Source: Pelargonium cotyledonis (Eukaryota; Streptophyta; Magnoliopsida; Geraniales; Geraniaceae). Taken from it: a stretch of DNA of 27,480 nt. Made by a program: the position numbers and the translations under genes. The notes beneath the pieces are model-generated. The model was not told the origin of the DNA and did not search any database. It saw nothing but the letters and a program-made list of their open reading frames with translations. Positions 1 to 27,480 of the stretch are shown one piece after another (positions within the stretch are counted from its first letter, which is position 1; the number at the start of each line of letters is the position of its first letter). The stretch lies in the NCBI GenBank assembly GCA_036897625.1, contig JAYMTA010000521.1, positions 1-27,480 on the forward strand, written 5' to 3'.

Positions 1-49
<49 letters not shown>
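1..49. repeat. (TC)n microsatellite
   Basis: An uninterrupted run of TC dinucleotides opens the window and probably continues to its left. It abuts the retroposon-like unit at 50-767 and could be that unit's 5' pyrimidine tract or an independent simple repeat. Confidence 0.95.
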
Positions 50-52
<3 letters not shown>

Positions 53-246
53 GTGCTAGGGTTTGAGTGTCGTACCGTCGGAGTTCGTCTTCGATATCGT
101 CAGGACACGTTGGAGTTCAAGCAACGCGCCGTCTTCAGTTTAGATCTGAATCGTACTGATAGGATTTTAGTTTTGTTTTAAGTTTTTTTTTGTTTAGTGG
201 TCTGTCTTCTATTGTTGGAAGTTCGTTTTTTGCTATTTTCATTAGT

Positions 247-300
247 AGTTTAGGTATGTCTTCCCTCGTGGAAAGTTTAGGTATGTCTTCCCTCGTAGGA
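247..300 (+). repeat. 27-bp tandem duplication
   Basis: Two adjacent copies of a 27-bp unit containing GGTATGTCTTCCCTCGT (247-273 and 274-300) differ at only a few positions. They lie inside the retroposon-like unit. Confidence 0.9.
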
Positions 301-388
301 AATGGGTGCTACATGTTGGGGAAGCCGTGGACGGTGGGGGAGGGTCGGATCAAGTGGACGAGGGCATCTCAATCTTTTTTTGCCTTGT

Positions 389-570
389 CGGGTCTTGTGT
401 TAGGACCCGGGATGCCTGGAGGGAATTCGCAATTAGAGTTGGTGGGGTGGCCGGTGGTAGCATGGAGGGTGTGGTTCACTGAGACATGGATGTCTTGTTC
501 TGTTTTTATCTTCGCGGGTCTCGTGTTAGGACCTGTGATGCCTTACAGGGTCTCGCAATTACAGTTTGGT
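389..570 (+). repeat. Direct repeat of about 55 bp, 126 bp apart
   Basis: The segment at 389-443 recurs, diverged, at 515-570. The shared cores are GTGTTAGGACC, GATGCCT and TCGCAATTA. Both copies lie inside the retroposon-like unit and suggest it grew by internal duplication. Confidence 0.75.
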
Positions 571-767
571 ATTTTAGTTTCAGTTATTGGTTTGTCTATG
601 TTTTACATCTGTACTAAGGTTTTGAATGTGCCTCACCCTTATCGAGCTTGCGATTATAGGGGTTTTTACCTCTATGTTCATGTTTGGCTCGGACCCTTAA
701 GTTGATGATGCTATATGTACTCGTTTCCTTCAATTAATAAAATAACGCATTTCCTCTAAAAAAAAAA

Positions 768-1500
768 TGGTAACTTAAAACACATAAAAAAAAATTAAAA
801 CACACACACAAAAAGTTTATAATCTTTAATTTTTTTATGAGTTATTTTTTTTAAAAAGTTAAGTAACTCAAATAACCACTTATATATTTATTTATATACA
901 TTTCATATCTCTCATTCATCTACTTTCTTCACTTCAACAAACCAGTTCTTAATTTGACAGTTGACCCTTGTAATAAACACAGAACCATTAATATTTATAC
1001 AAAAATGCTCTAACAATTAGTTTTGATCTCTAATTGAATGTTGGGTTATATTTATTTATACAAGAAGTTGAAAGCAATAAACAACATTAATTTTCCAAAC
1101 AACCACTTCATTGTATAATTGCATGCATGCATGGGTTCTAGGTGGTAGACAGAAAATGGAGCCAACTTATATTAGAGAGTTAACTGATATTTAATTCTCT
1201 AAATAATTAATTAATTAGATGAATATTGAATATTCCAAAAAATTCATGCATGGTAGAGACGTGGAATTGGATTATAATCCTATCAGCTCCATTAATAGCT
1301 TGCCGGGTGTAAGAGCTGTTTGGAGTTCAATAAATGATCAAATTAATTAATTTCAGAGTGCTTGGGATGTGCAATACACGTTCTTCGATTTATTATTCTG
1401 AAGCAGATTTTAAAATATTAATAACATGTTTATTTAATTTTATCTGCAAATCTGATCGACAATCACTGCAGGGAAGTAATGCTTCCATTATGCATTTTAA
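768..1500. other. AT-rich intergenic spacer
   Basis: Nothing recognisable beyond short A-runs, a small AC run near 800-810 and ATTA-type simple sequence. No frame with plausible coding composition was seen on either strand. Confidence 0.7.
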
Positions 1501-1531
1501 CTAGTTTGTTATTCCGTGCGTTGCACGGATA
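1501..1531 (-). mobile_element. Helitron-like 3' terminus
   Basis: Read on the minus strand, a 6-bp hairpin (CCGTGC, 3-nt loop, GCACGG; 1514-1528) is followed by a short AT-rich spacer, then CTAG at 1504-1501 and a host T. This matches the Helitron 3' rule: a hairpin roughly 10 nt before a terminal CTRR, with insertion next to T. GC-rich hairpins of this kind are common at plant Helitron ends. The body would extend rightward from here, so the MATH fragment could be cargo. The 5' TC end could not be placed with confidence. Confidence 0.45.
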
Positions 1532-1737
1532 GAAAAAACTTCTAATGATAATTATTGTCAACATGAATAGAAATGAGGTTGTAACATTTTTTTTATTAAA
1601 AAATCAAAATTTCATTACGGAGTATATGTGTAATTTGGTGATCATATGTGTGAATTGTGTGTGTAGATTAGTGATACGATCGAGCTAATATTCATCTAAT
1701 TATGTAGTTCAAAGCTTCACGCACAAAATTAAATGCC

Positions 1738-2815
1738 TTTTTTTATGCTAATATATGCTATTTGAGAATTACACTTTATCCTAGAGGATTTTCTTCCAGG
1801 TCACATGGCAAAAATTTATCCCTCTTTCTTATTCTTTATAATATTTCTTCTTTTCGTTTTGAAATGAAATATTTCGTTGAATTTACACTGAGCAGCAAGG
1901 ATCAAGTAAAAGGGAAATACCATGAGATTAAAGGTTGTTATATACATATATTGTTTTTGGCATTGATGAAACTCACTTATATACTCTTCTCTTTATATAT
2001 GCAATGGTTGGTTGTCTATAAAAGAGTAAAAGTGCAACTTTCAATACTTTTTATCATCCAAATTTTTATTGGTTAGCTTAAATTGAAAACATAACAAAAA
2101 AAAAAAAAATGCAATACAAAATGGGGCTTTCCAAAATTACTCCCCTGAATGTATTCAATGATGAATCCAATGGTTACCTCATTGATGGAAGCTGTGCATT
2201 TGGTGTGGAGATCTTTATTCAAGAAAATGATCGGAAAACTGAATCTCGTTACTTTATAAACGAACCTTTTAATAGTAGTTACACTTGGAAGGTTGAGAAG
2301 TTTTCAACTTTAACTCAGCGATCATACATGTCCGATGAGTTTATTATAGGAGGCTGCAAATGGTATATAGCATTCTCTGATATAAGAACTTTTGATCAAT
2401 TTACACCATATTGTTCCTTGATCAACCAACTGATTTAATAGAGGATCTGAAAGCCTCGTATCGATGGAAAATATCTATCCCTCGATTTGAAGATTAATGA
2501 TTTTTCTGATCTTCCATGCGGATGGAACTTTTTTGTGGAGTATAAATTAAATGAGCATCAAAGATCAACTGAATTGGAATGACTTCTATTTGGAAGGTTA
2601 GTATATAGTACAGTAGTATTTATTTATGATGGTTATTTAGCTTACTTTTGTGGCTGCAACTTGATGTAACTTCTTTGTCCAAACAACTATTGGTTCAGTG
2701 CCACTGCTCAAGAATGGTTCTATGATCGACGCATGCCGCTGAGTGAGCTCAATGATGCATCAAGAGGCTTTAATTTATAGTTAAATGATACTGTGATTGT
2801 TAAATGGAAGCCTTT
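1738..2815 (+). pseudogene. Decayed tandem MATH-domain protein gene fragment
   Basis: Three blocks in order resemble plant tandem-MATH (meprin and TRAF homology) proteins. Block 1 (about 1741-1938) encodes a MATH middle: RITLYPRG, then GKNLSLFLILYN, then FVEFTLSSKDQVKGKY. A GT follows at about 1939. Block 2 (about 2115-2520) encodes SKITPLNVFNDESNGYLIDG, which ends the first MATH domain, then YTWKVEKFSTL, which opens the second. Near 2385-2410 the reading shifts frame, and LFLDQPTDLIEDLKASYRW follows. Block 3 (about 2699-2815) gives EWFYDRR and PLSELNDASRGF, a stop where a conserved residue is expected, then LNDTVIVKW. A frame shift, in-frame stops and the lack of an N-terminus make it a pseudogene. 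Plant MATH proteins often act as adaptors, for example for CUL3 ligases when fused to BTB. This fragment shows only MATH domains. Confidence 0.7.
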
Positions 2816-3193
2816 TTGGATCTTACTAAATCACACACATACGGTGTATTATGCATTATTTCATCTAAAACCAATAACTATTTATGTCCCACATTGATAA
2901 GATATACAAAACATGAATGAACACATAGTATATAAAGATTAGAGGTTATGTAAAAGTTTCACATTTGAAAATTAGAAAAATCATTTAAAGTCTAACTCCT
3001 ATATAAAATATGATTGACTACTGCACTTCTAAAGGTTAATAGTGATTATCACAATGAATGTTAATAGCTATTGTTATTAACTAATAGATGGTTTTTATGT
3101 AACCGTCGGAAAGTAAAAAGCCTTTGCATAAGAATGCTCCAAATTGTTAACCTTGATGAGGTGACAACTCATAATGCTACCTCACCAAGTTTA

Positions 3194-3215
3194 ACACACA
3201 CACACATATATATAT
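3194..3215. repeat. Compound (AC)n(AT)n microsatellite
   Basis: An alternating AC run passes directly into an AT run. It is a simple repeat with no further feature. Confidence 0.85.
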
Positions 3216-3421
3216 GTTGATTTATGACTTTTTAAATAAACTTTATGACATAATATATTTTGATTTTTAATATATAATGTAGATGGATTGCTTTGATTTA
3301 GGTTAAAATAACACATTATAATGTTATTTATTTGTGAACGTGTTAGAGTAATTCTTTTAATGTGACTTTTTAGAGTTTCGAGAGTTTCTAAATTTTGGAT
3401 ATGATATATCTATTGCACAAT

Positions 3422-3550
3422 CTAGTATATTATTAAATAGATATTTAAAGTTTGTTTTTAAAACACAGTCTCGAAGTGGTAACAAAAATTTCAACCAAAA
3501 TCAATAAGGCTGATTAGAGTTTTTAAGTTAATATATAATGTATACTAGAT
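3422..3550. mobile_element. Small MITE-like unit with short inverted ends
   Basis: A 129-bp AT-rich unit begins TCTAGTATA and ends TATACTAGA, a perfect 9-bp inverted terminal match, with looser matching inward. No convincing target-site duplication was found. The right end, followed by a CCGTG-containing stretch, also resembles a degenerate Helitron 3' end. Family assignment is therefore open. Confidence 0.3.
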
Positions 3551-3989
3551 GTGCCGTGTGTATCATAATATGAGTAATTAATTTTGCATGCGTGTTTTTA
3601 AAGCTCAACACAAACAAGTCACGATTACAAAATCCGCGAGCCTGTCGTGTGTGGACTATTGAGATGTGACAATCACAAAATTACCAATTCCACCTATTAC
3701 TATAAGTTCTTCAAACATACCCTTAAATGTGCACGTGACAATCACAAAAATCCAGCCTAATCAAAAACAACTCCAATCTTGTTCAATAAGCAAAACAAAA
3801 GAAACGGTAACGTCACCGACTTAAAAGCGCAAAAAAGTAACAGAACAAATCTAAATAAGCTAAAAAGCGGCTTTTGTCTCCTAAATAACATCTATTAATG
3901 AACTATATAAAAAAAGAACTTCTCATTATTGAACAAACCAAACAAAGACTAAAGATTTATGTCGGACCCGGTCGGAGCCGGAGGCGTGA

Positions 3990-4064
3990 GAGCTCACGAC
4001 GTGTACTTTAATCTCGACGCGCCACGTGGAGGCAGCTGGGGTCGTGGATCCCACGCTGACGTGG
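3990..4064. promoter_or_regulatory. ACGT-core element cluster with a G-box
   Basis: This GC-rich patch sits in otherwise AT-rich DNA upstream of the BEACH gene. It holds CGACGTGT near 3998, a perfect palindromic G-box CCACGTGG at 4022-4029 and TGACGTGG at 4057-4064. A CGTGAG/CTCACG inverted pair lies just upstream. G-box and ACGT-core sites bind plant bZIP and bHLH factors, including those of ABA, light and stress signalling. They lie about 570-650 nt before the start codon. No clear TATA box places the transcription start, so whether they are upstream of it or within it is inferred. Confidence 0.5.
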
Positions 4065-4265
4065 CAGAAAAAAAGACTGAGGATCTATAGAATGGAGCGA
4101 AGAACAAGGCGCGGAGTGGCCGTCCAAAAACAGGCAATTTTCAGAGAAATTTTGAGAGAGAGCTTAATTAGCAACCTAGGGCTCTCAAAAAATTTATTTT
4201 TAATTTTTTTTAGATTTTAAAGTAAAATCAATATTTTATTTCTAAAAAAAGAAAAAGAAAAGAAA

Positions 4266-4636
4266 ATGAGCTGAAGAAAATGACACAGAAACAGATTAGC
4301 AGCGAACAGAGACCATCACGTTGAAACGAAACACCGAAGAAGAAGAAGAAGGAGAAGAGAGATTCGAACATTGTCGAACGCGACCGATCTTGTTGCGTTG
4401 GCTCAATCTTCGATCGACGAATCGGATCGTTTGATACGGAACAGAGATTGAGAAGAGCGGTGGAGTTTTTCGATTTTTTTTTTTTTTTTTTTTTTTTAAT
4501 TGTGGAGGTGGTATTGTTAGATCCTTCCTGGCTGTTCTAGAAGGTTCAGGATCTGGTGCCGGAGGCAGGAGCGAGAGCCGGCTGATCGCCGGATGAGAAA
4601 AGACGCATGTTTCAGGGATCCAACAGAGGGAAAACG
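4266..4636 (+). promoter_or_regulatory. Probable 5' leader of the BEACH gene
   Basis: This stretch has leader character: GAA-rich sequence near 4335-4355, a 24-T run at 4474-4497 and several small upstream ORFs. A two-codon ORF starts at 4266 (ATG AGC TGA), a short ORF starts at 4280, and another starts at 4593. The T-run could belong to a leader intron, but no confident splice pair was found. The transcript start is not defined by the sequence. Confidence 0.4.

Positions 4637-4640
<4 letters not shown>
4593..4640 (+). other. Upstream ORF ending in ATGA overlap with the main start
   Basis: An ATG at 4593 opens a 15-codon ORF whose TGA (4638-4640) overlaps the main start (4637-4639) as ATGA. 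The upstream ATG has C at -3, a weak context. The main ATG has A at -3, a stronger one. A second ATG at 4607 is in frame with the main protein and would add ten residues (MFQGSNRGKT). This arrangement would favour leaky scanning or short-range reinitiation at 4637. Confidence 0.5.
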
Positions 4641-23711
<19,071 letters not shown>

Positions 23712-24510
23712 TTCCGGGGAAAAAAAAAAGCAAGGTGAAGTGTCGTTAACTTGAGCCCTAGGGGCATTCTTTACTACTTATGGTGGAAACCATTGTGTGG
23801 GTTTTGTGAGTCCATCCTTGTTCGAGGGAGAGAGACGGGAAAAGAAGAATCAAGACAGCAGGGCTGGCCTGGGATTGAACTATTGAAACAGGTAAACAAA
23901 AAAGGGAATCGAAAACAACGATGAACCCTCTCATAAGCTTCTAACAAATTAAATGCCACAAACCTACAATAGCACGAGGTTGTGCTTGTAACACGATATG
24001 TGCACATAAGCTTCGGCTATGCAGTTGTAGCTTTCGGAGGGAATGGTTGGGGATGTTTGTGGTACTGTTGGAGAACATAGGTGTATTAGGTTTGGTTATA
24101 TTTGATGTAAATAGAGATGGAAGAAACTAACATTGTGTAATGGAGGAGATGTATAGAGGAAAAGAGTGTCCAATAGTTGTTGGAAAGCTTGTGGAGGGAC
24201 AGTAAATTTGTTGAGTGGCTTTGTCTTTCAACAATTTTGTGAATTTTTTTGTTGGCATAGTGCAGTTTGGCACTTTTGCTTCTGATTTCATGCTATCAAA
24301 TGCAGAGTCCAATTCAATTCCTCATCTGTTTTTAGATGCTGAAAATAGTTGCAAAAAGAACTTTGAGGAACAAACACAGGATTGACAATTGATAGTCTTT
24401 GCTTCTGGAAAATGCTTCCTCAAAGACTCAGGAGAGCATTTAGTTAGGATTGTATTTTGTCTCTTCTATCTCTGATTACTTCTCGGGTCAGGTCTGTTTG
24501 AATAAAACCG
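23712..24510 (+). other. Probable 3' UTR and downstream sequence of the BEACH gene
   Basis: An A-run directly follows the stop codon. The region has no long plausible coding frame. Plant poly(A) signals are weakly defined. A perfect AATAAA lies at 24501-24506, and T-rich stretches nearer the stop (about 24230-24260) could equally mark the end. The 3' end of the transcript is not determined. Confidence 0.4.
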
Positions 24511-25367
24511 CACATTTTATGCCTAAAACACAAAAACCGACCGGAAATCCGCAAACCGACTTGTCAAATCTACATATAGTTCAAGAGATTTGGGTCAAAG
24601 TTGGTTATCCCAAAGTCAAGTGTGAGAGCAGATCTCTGAATCTGCATACACTACCATTTACTGCTAGCTAGGAAGTGGTGACAGATTGTTTTTAGCTTTT
24701 GAGCAGCTAGTGTAGCCTCTATTGTAGCAAGACAAAGACTATGGCTCTGCAATCTGCATTGCATACAACATATGGTCATGTGTATGTTCAGTGGTAGTAA
24801 TCATTTTCTATGTGAAACAGTTGGACCACCCTACTCTATACATATAGTCTTTTTCTTACTTCCTACCTCGTTGATAACACTTCATCCATGACCAATTCAT
24901 GGTTATTTTGTTGGAAAATATGTACCTGTATTTTATATGTATCTGAAACACGACGAACAAACATATGTTAGAAGATCATTCAATGAATATTTTTGTCCCA
25001 TCATATTCTACTCTTTTTTTGTTATTTTTATGTGCCTTTATATAAGCACATACCAAAATATGAAACTGAAACTTATATGACAGTAATTTGTAAAATGCGA
25101 ATAATTGCATGCATTTTTTCATTAAAAAAATGTATAAGCCGAGTTGTTCAAATTCACACATTTTACAAGTATAATTCGCACCCGGAGCCGCAACCCGAAA
25201 CGCAGGACTAATTTTGTAAAGTTCAATTTTCTTTTCCACTAACCAGCCCATTACCCAACACCTAGACATTAACACGAGTACAGAACTTTGTTGTTATGTT
25301 TTACTTGAACCTTTTTTATTTCAATGTTTAGCACATCTGTGTTTACAAAAAGTTTACCTCTGATTTA
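24511..25367. other. Intergenic spacer
   Basis: I see nothing supportable here: AT-rich sequence, short T-runs, and short open frames of random composition on both strands. Confidence 0.6.
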
Positions 25368-25623
25368 TGGGCTGGGCCTCATTACTATCTTTCTTCTTCT
25401 CCCATTTACTGCTCAACTCAACAACTGCATATGCATTAAAATTCAGTCTGTTTCTGCTGTCTCTCATTCACATGTTGCTTTCTCTAGCTCTTTAGTATAG
25501 CCTAGCCTAGCCTAGCCTGCCTAAAGCTCTACACCTACTTATATAGCTTAGCTACTACTGTGTTTATGTCTACCCTCACTCACAGCTGTTACCTCTTAGG
25601 GTTTGCTTGATCATCTTATAAAA
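25368..25623 (+). promoter_or_regulatory. Promoter-like patch without a visible gene
   Basis: It holds two overlapping site II motifs, TGGGCT (25368-25373) and TGGGCC (25373-25378), a telo-box TTAGGGTTT (25596-25604) and a TATAAAA (25617-25623). Site II plus telo-box is a known pairing in plant promoters of ribosomal-protein and growth-related genes. No coding exon follows before the transposon at 25695, nor could I recognise one after it. It may be chance, a non-coding RNA promoter or a displaced promoter. Confidence 0.3.
25498..25519. repeat. (TAGCC)n short tandem repeat
   Basis: About four copies of the pentamer TAGCC in a row. It is a simple repeat inside the promoter-like patch. Confidence 0.85.
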
Positions 25624-25694
25624 TTTGGTTGTATAAGGTCGTCTTTTGTTCATTGTTGTACCAAAATCTGTTTATGTTATCTAGTCTTTCTTTA

Positions 25695-26847
25695 GGGGTA
25701 ACGATGGATGGGGGCTTAATTTTCGGTCTCATAACACGTAATGTACCAAAATTTTAAAATATAGTTTTGGGAATACTTAAATTATGTACACGTCCGTCGT
25801 CCGTTAAATTTAACGGAAAAGTTCAATTTTTTTGGTCATGTGCAAATCACATGATCATATAATAATAAATTTCCCAAAATACCCTTAACTTTCTCAAAAC
25901 TAATTTCTTTTAAACCATATTTTCCCCTAACTGGTTTTCATATATGTTTTGTATGTTTTTATGTTAGTAGCTGTATACATGCCCAATGAACAAAGAATTG
26001 AACATGGACTAGCTCATATTGTATCTATAAAGCAAGTATTCTCATTTTTTTAGTTTGATGATTGCTTTCTTTTTTCCTTAGAAACAAATAGACATCCGAT
26101 TTAAGAGCTCAGACACAGTTTTGTTACATCTAATGATCTAGTATTTTTTTGGATTTACTTATTCATGAGTGCCTCTTTTGATTTCATTGAGATTTGTTTT
26201 TTTTTTTTACAAAAAAAAAAAAGAAAACTTGAAAACTCAGATACCGGCGACCGGGAACTTCAAACTATGAAGTTCCCGGTGCCGGTAACTTCATAGCTTC
26301 GAAATATTCGGTCGCTGGAATCTGAGTTTTCCAGAATTTTAATATATAAAATAATAACCATCCAACTATATGTAAAAACCCTCCAATAATTTGTCCAAAC
26401 TCAAACTAAATAAACAAAATCAAACTCAAATCCTCTCATGAAACAAACATAACCGAATCTGAAATATACACACGAATCCACTTACTTGCTCCACAGAAAC
26501 AAATAATTTCATGCACAACCATCAACCACAAACACCATTAACCAAGAAGAAGAAGAAAAGAAAAAAAGAAGATGATGTAATTATGTAAAGGTGGTTCAGG
26601 CCAAACAACCCAAGTTTACATATTTTGAAGGTCAGAAGAAGAAAAAGAGACAAGGAAATTTTGCCCATTTTAACCATTTTAATGGACATGTGCCTAGCAC
26701 ATGGGTTAGGAAGTTAAATTTTCCGTTAAATCTAATGGTTGACACGTTTGTAAATAATTTAGATACACCCAAAACTACGTTTTAAAACTTAGGTACGTTA
26801 TGTGTTATTTGACCGAAAATTGGGCCCCCATTTGTTATTTCCCCAAG
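25695..26847. mobile_element. Non-autonomous DNA transposon with long inverted ends (MULE/foldback-like)
   Basis: The first 159 bp (25695-25853) match the reverse complement of 26687-26844 at most positions. Landmarks align in order: GGGG at the tip, ATGGGGGC, AATTTTCGGTC, TAACAC, TAGTTTTGGG, a CCGTTAAATTTAACGG palindrome (25801-25816; its diverged partner is at 26723-26738), and CATGTGCAAATCACATG (25837-25853; partner CATGTGCCTAGCACATG at 26687-26703). There is no transposase frame. Possible target copies are TTTCTTTA (25687-25694) and TTTCTATA (26848-26855), 7 of 8 matching. A hairpin lies near the centre. Long, G-tipped inverted ends fit Mutator-like or foldback elements; the superfamily call is uncertain. 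Confidence 0.75.
26231..26331. repeat. Central compound hairpin of the foldback element
   Basis: Outer arms of 23 bp (26231-26253 and 26309-26331) are complementary except at two positions. Inside, CCGGGAACTTC (26251-26261) and GAAGTTCCCGG (26269-26279) pair perfectly over a 7-nt loop. A third related arm, CCGGTAACTTC (26282-26292), offers an alternative pairing. The patch is GC-rich against AT-rich surroundings. Confidence 0.85.
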
Positions 26848-26855
26848 TTTCTATA

Positions 26856-27302
26856 CAAGCTACAATTTCTAAGCCTTAAGGAGGTCCGGTTTGTGAATTT
26901 ATAAAGAAAATATGGAAATGGAGTTGACAAATTATTGTGACTCAAACCAATGACAAAGAGAGCCTGAAACTTGACAAGGGAAATATGTAGAGGTCCTGCA
27001 GGAAGAGAACAACCAGAGAAGTGAAGAGGACAAGGCGTGATCACTCCATTGATCATCCTCTGACGACGAATCCACCCAATCAAGCTTGAAATCCGTAAGT
27101 CTTGTTAGGTTATGAACAAACCTTGATAATTTCGGTTTGCAGAGAGATTATAAGAGTGAGCAAAGTTGTGTTTTGGTTCAATTTTGGTTGATTTTGGATT
27201 TTGAGATTTGTAATTGGTTGATGTTAATTGATGTTAAACTAGATGAAATGTTGATTTTTATGTGTATAATTTGATTATAACATACCTAAAATTTGTTGAT
27301 AA
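26856..27302. other. Spacer, no recognised gene
   Basis: Short open frames exist on both strands (one minus-strand frame spans 27083-26835), but none has a domain I recognise. The stretch near 26980-27080 is less AT-rich than its surroundings and could be a gene or transposon fragment. No identity can be supported. Confidence 0.5.
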
Positions 27303-27480
27303 AAAAAGGAATAAGTACTCCTGCGGTCTCTGTACTATCCAATTTATTCCCACGGGGTCCCTCTACTTTGTTTTTTCCCACTGGGTCATAGTTGGGCAAT
27401 TTTCATTCCTGTGAAATACATTCCGTCAAATTCCCTAACGGTTCCGTCAAGTCTAGCTGACGTGGACAAAATTTGAAATT
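27303..27480. mobile_element. Edge of a probable repeat element, cut by the window end
   Basis: After an A-run the sequence turns into a G/C-rimmed stretch with phrases such as GCGGTCTCTGTACTATCC, CACGGGGTCCCTCTACTTTG, CCGTCAAATTCCCTAACGG and AGCTGACGTGG. This resembles common plant repeat termini of long-inverted-end type. The far end is outside the window, so family and length cannot be judged. Confidence 0.35.

Larger units (their letters stand above)
50..767 (+). mobile_element. poly(A)-tailed retroposon-like unit, non-coding
   Basis: The unit starts with leader-like sequence (CTAGGGTTTG just after the TC run) and is clearly GC-richer than the DNA to its right. It ends with an AATAAA signal at 736-741 and a 10-A tail at 758-767. 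That layout is what a reverse-transcribed RNA leaves behind. The one long open frame (190-705) has low-complexity composition, no recognisable domain and two internal duplications, so I do not treat it as a gene. Likely identities are an internally deleted LINE (leader joined to 3' end) or a retroposed non-coding transcript. A target-site duplication cannot be tested because the left edge lies outside the window. Confidence 0.4.
2816..3960. other. AT-rich intergenic spacer
   Basis: No coding region is evident. It holds an (AC)n(AT)n microsatellite near 3194-3215, a small inverted-repeat unit at 3422-3550, and a 15-bp direct repeat (GTGACAATCACAAAA) at 3666-3680 and 3735-3749. The right part, next to the gene, becomes richer in A-runs and may be distal promoter. 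Confidence 0.6.

Noticed and set aside
190-705. 171-codon open frame on the + strand as a protein gene
   Set aside because: It has low-complexity composition and no domain. It contains two internal nucleotide duplications and lies inside a poly(A)-tailed retroposon-like unit.
4607-4636. Alternative start ten residues upstream of the BEACH protein
   Set aside because: It is in frame but has a weaker start context. The family begins with MKW, which fits the ATG at 4637. It is kept only as an alternative.
26835-27083. 82-codon minus-strand frame as a small gene
   Set aside because: It has no recognisable domain, starts inside the transposon border region and shows no supporting signals.

Overview
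This is a plant nuclear window, very probably from a eudicot. The evidence is AT-rich spacers, GT-AG introns with T-rich 3' ends, plant promoter motifs, plant-type retroelements, and a large BEACH-domain gene whose protein closely resembles Arabidopsis SPIRRIG. The species cannot be named from sequence alone.

About 70% of the window is one gene on the + strand. Its coding span (4637-23711) resolves into 19 exons whose phases all agree. They sum to 10,728 nt, or 3575 codons plus a TGA stop. The product is a class A plant BEACH protein (SPIRRIG/BCHA type): a Ser/Pro-rich N-terminus, a long helical ARM-like region, a concanavalin-A-like domain, an acidic low-complexity region, a PH-BEACH domain, the BEACH domain and C-terminal WD40 repeats. 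The gene looks intact. Its leader carries small upstream ORFs, one of which ends in an ATGA overlap with the main start codon. ACGT-core elements, including a perfect G-box, lie upstream.

Left flank (1-3960): a (TC)n tract and a poly(A)-tailed retroposon-like unit, AT-rich spacer, a Helitron-like 3' terminus on the minus strand, and a decayed gene fragment with two MATH (meprin/TRAF homology) domains.

Intron insertions: intron 1 holds a short tRNA-derived SINE (minus strand) with a perfect 14-bp target-site duplication. Intron 8 holds an RTE-type LINE remnant, itself interrupted by a small LTR-type TRIM element with 5-bp target-site duplications. A 41-bp tandem duplication straddles the TRIM's left junction.

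Right flank (23712-27480): the 3' UTR and spacer, a promoter-like patch (site II, telo-box, TATA) with no visible gene behind it, a 1.15-kb non-autonomous DNA transposon with about 160-bp inverted termini and a strong central hairpin, and what may be the edge of a further repeat running off the window.

No CRISPR array, rRNA, functional tRNA or gene cluster was seen. I found no new multi-gene system. The interest lies in the leader architecture, the nested insertions inside a conserved gene and the foldback transposon.
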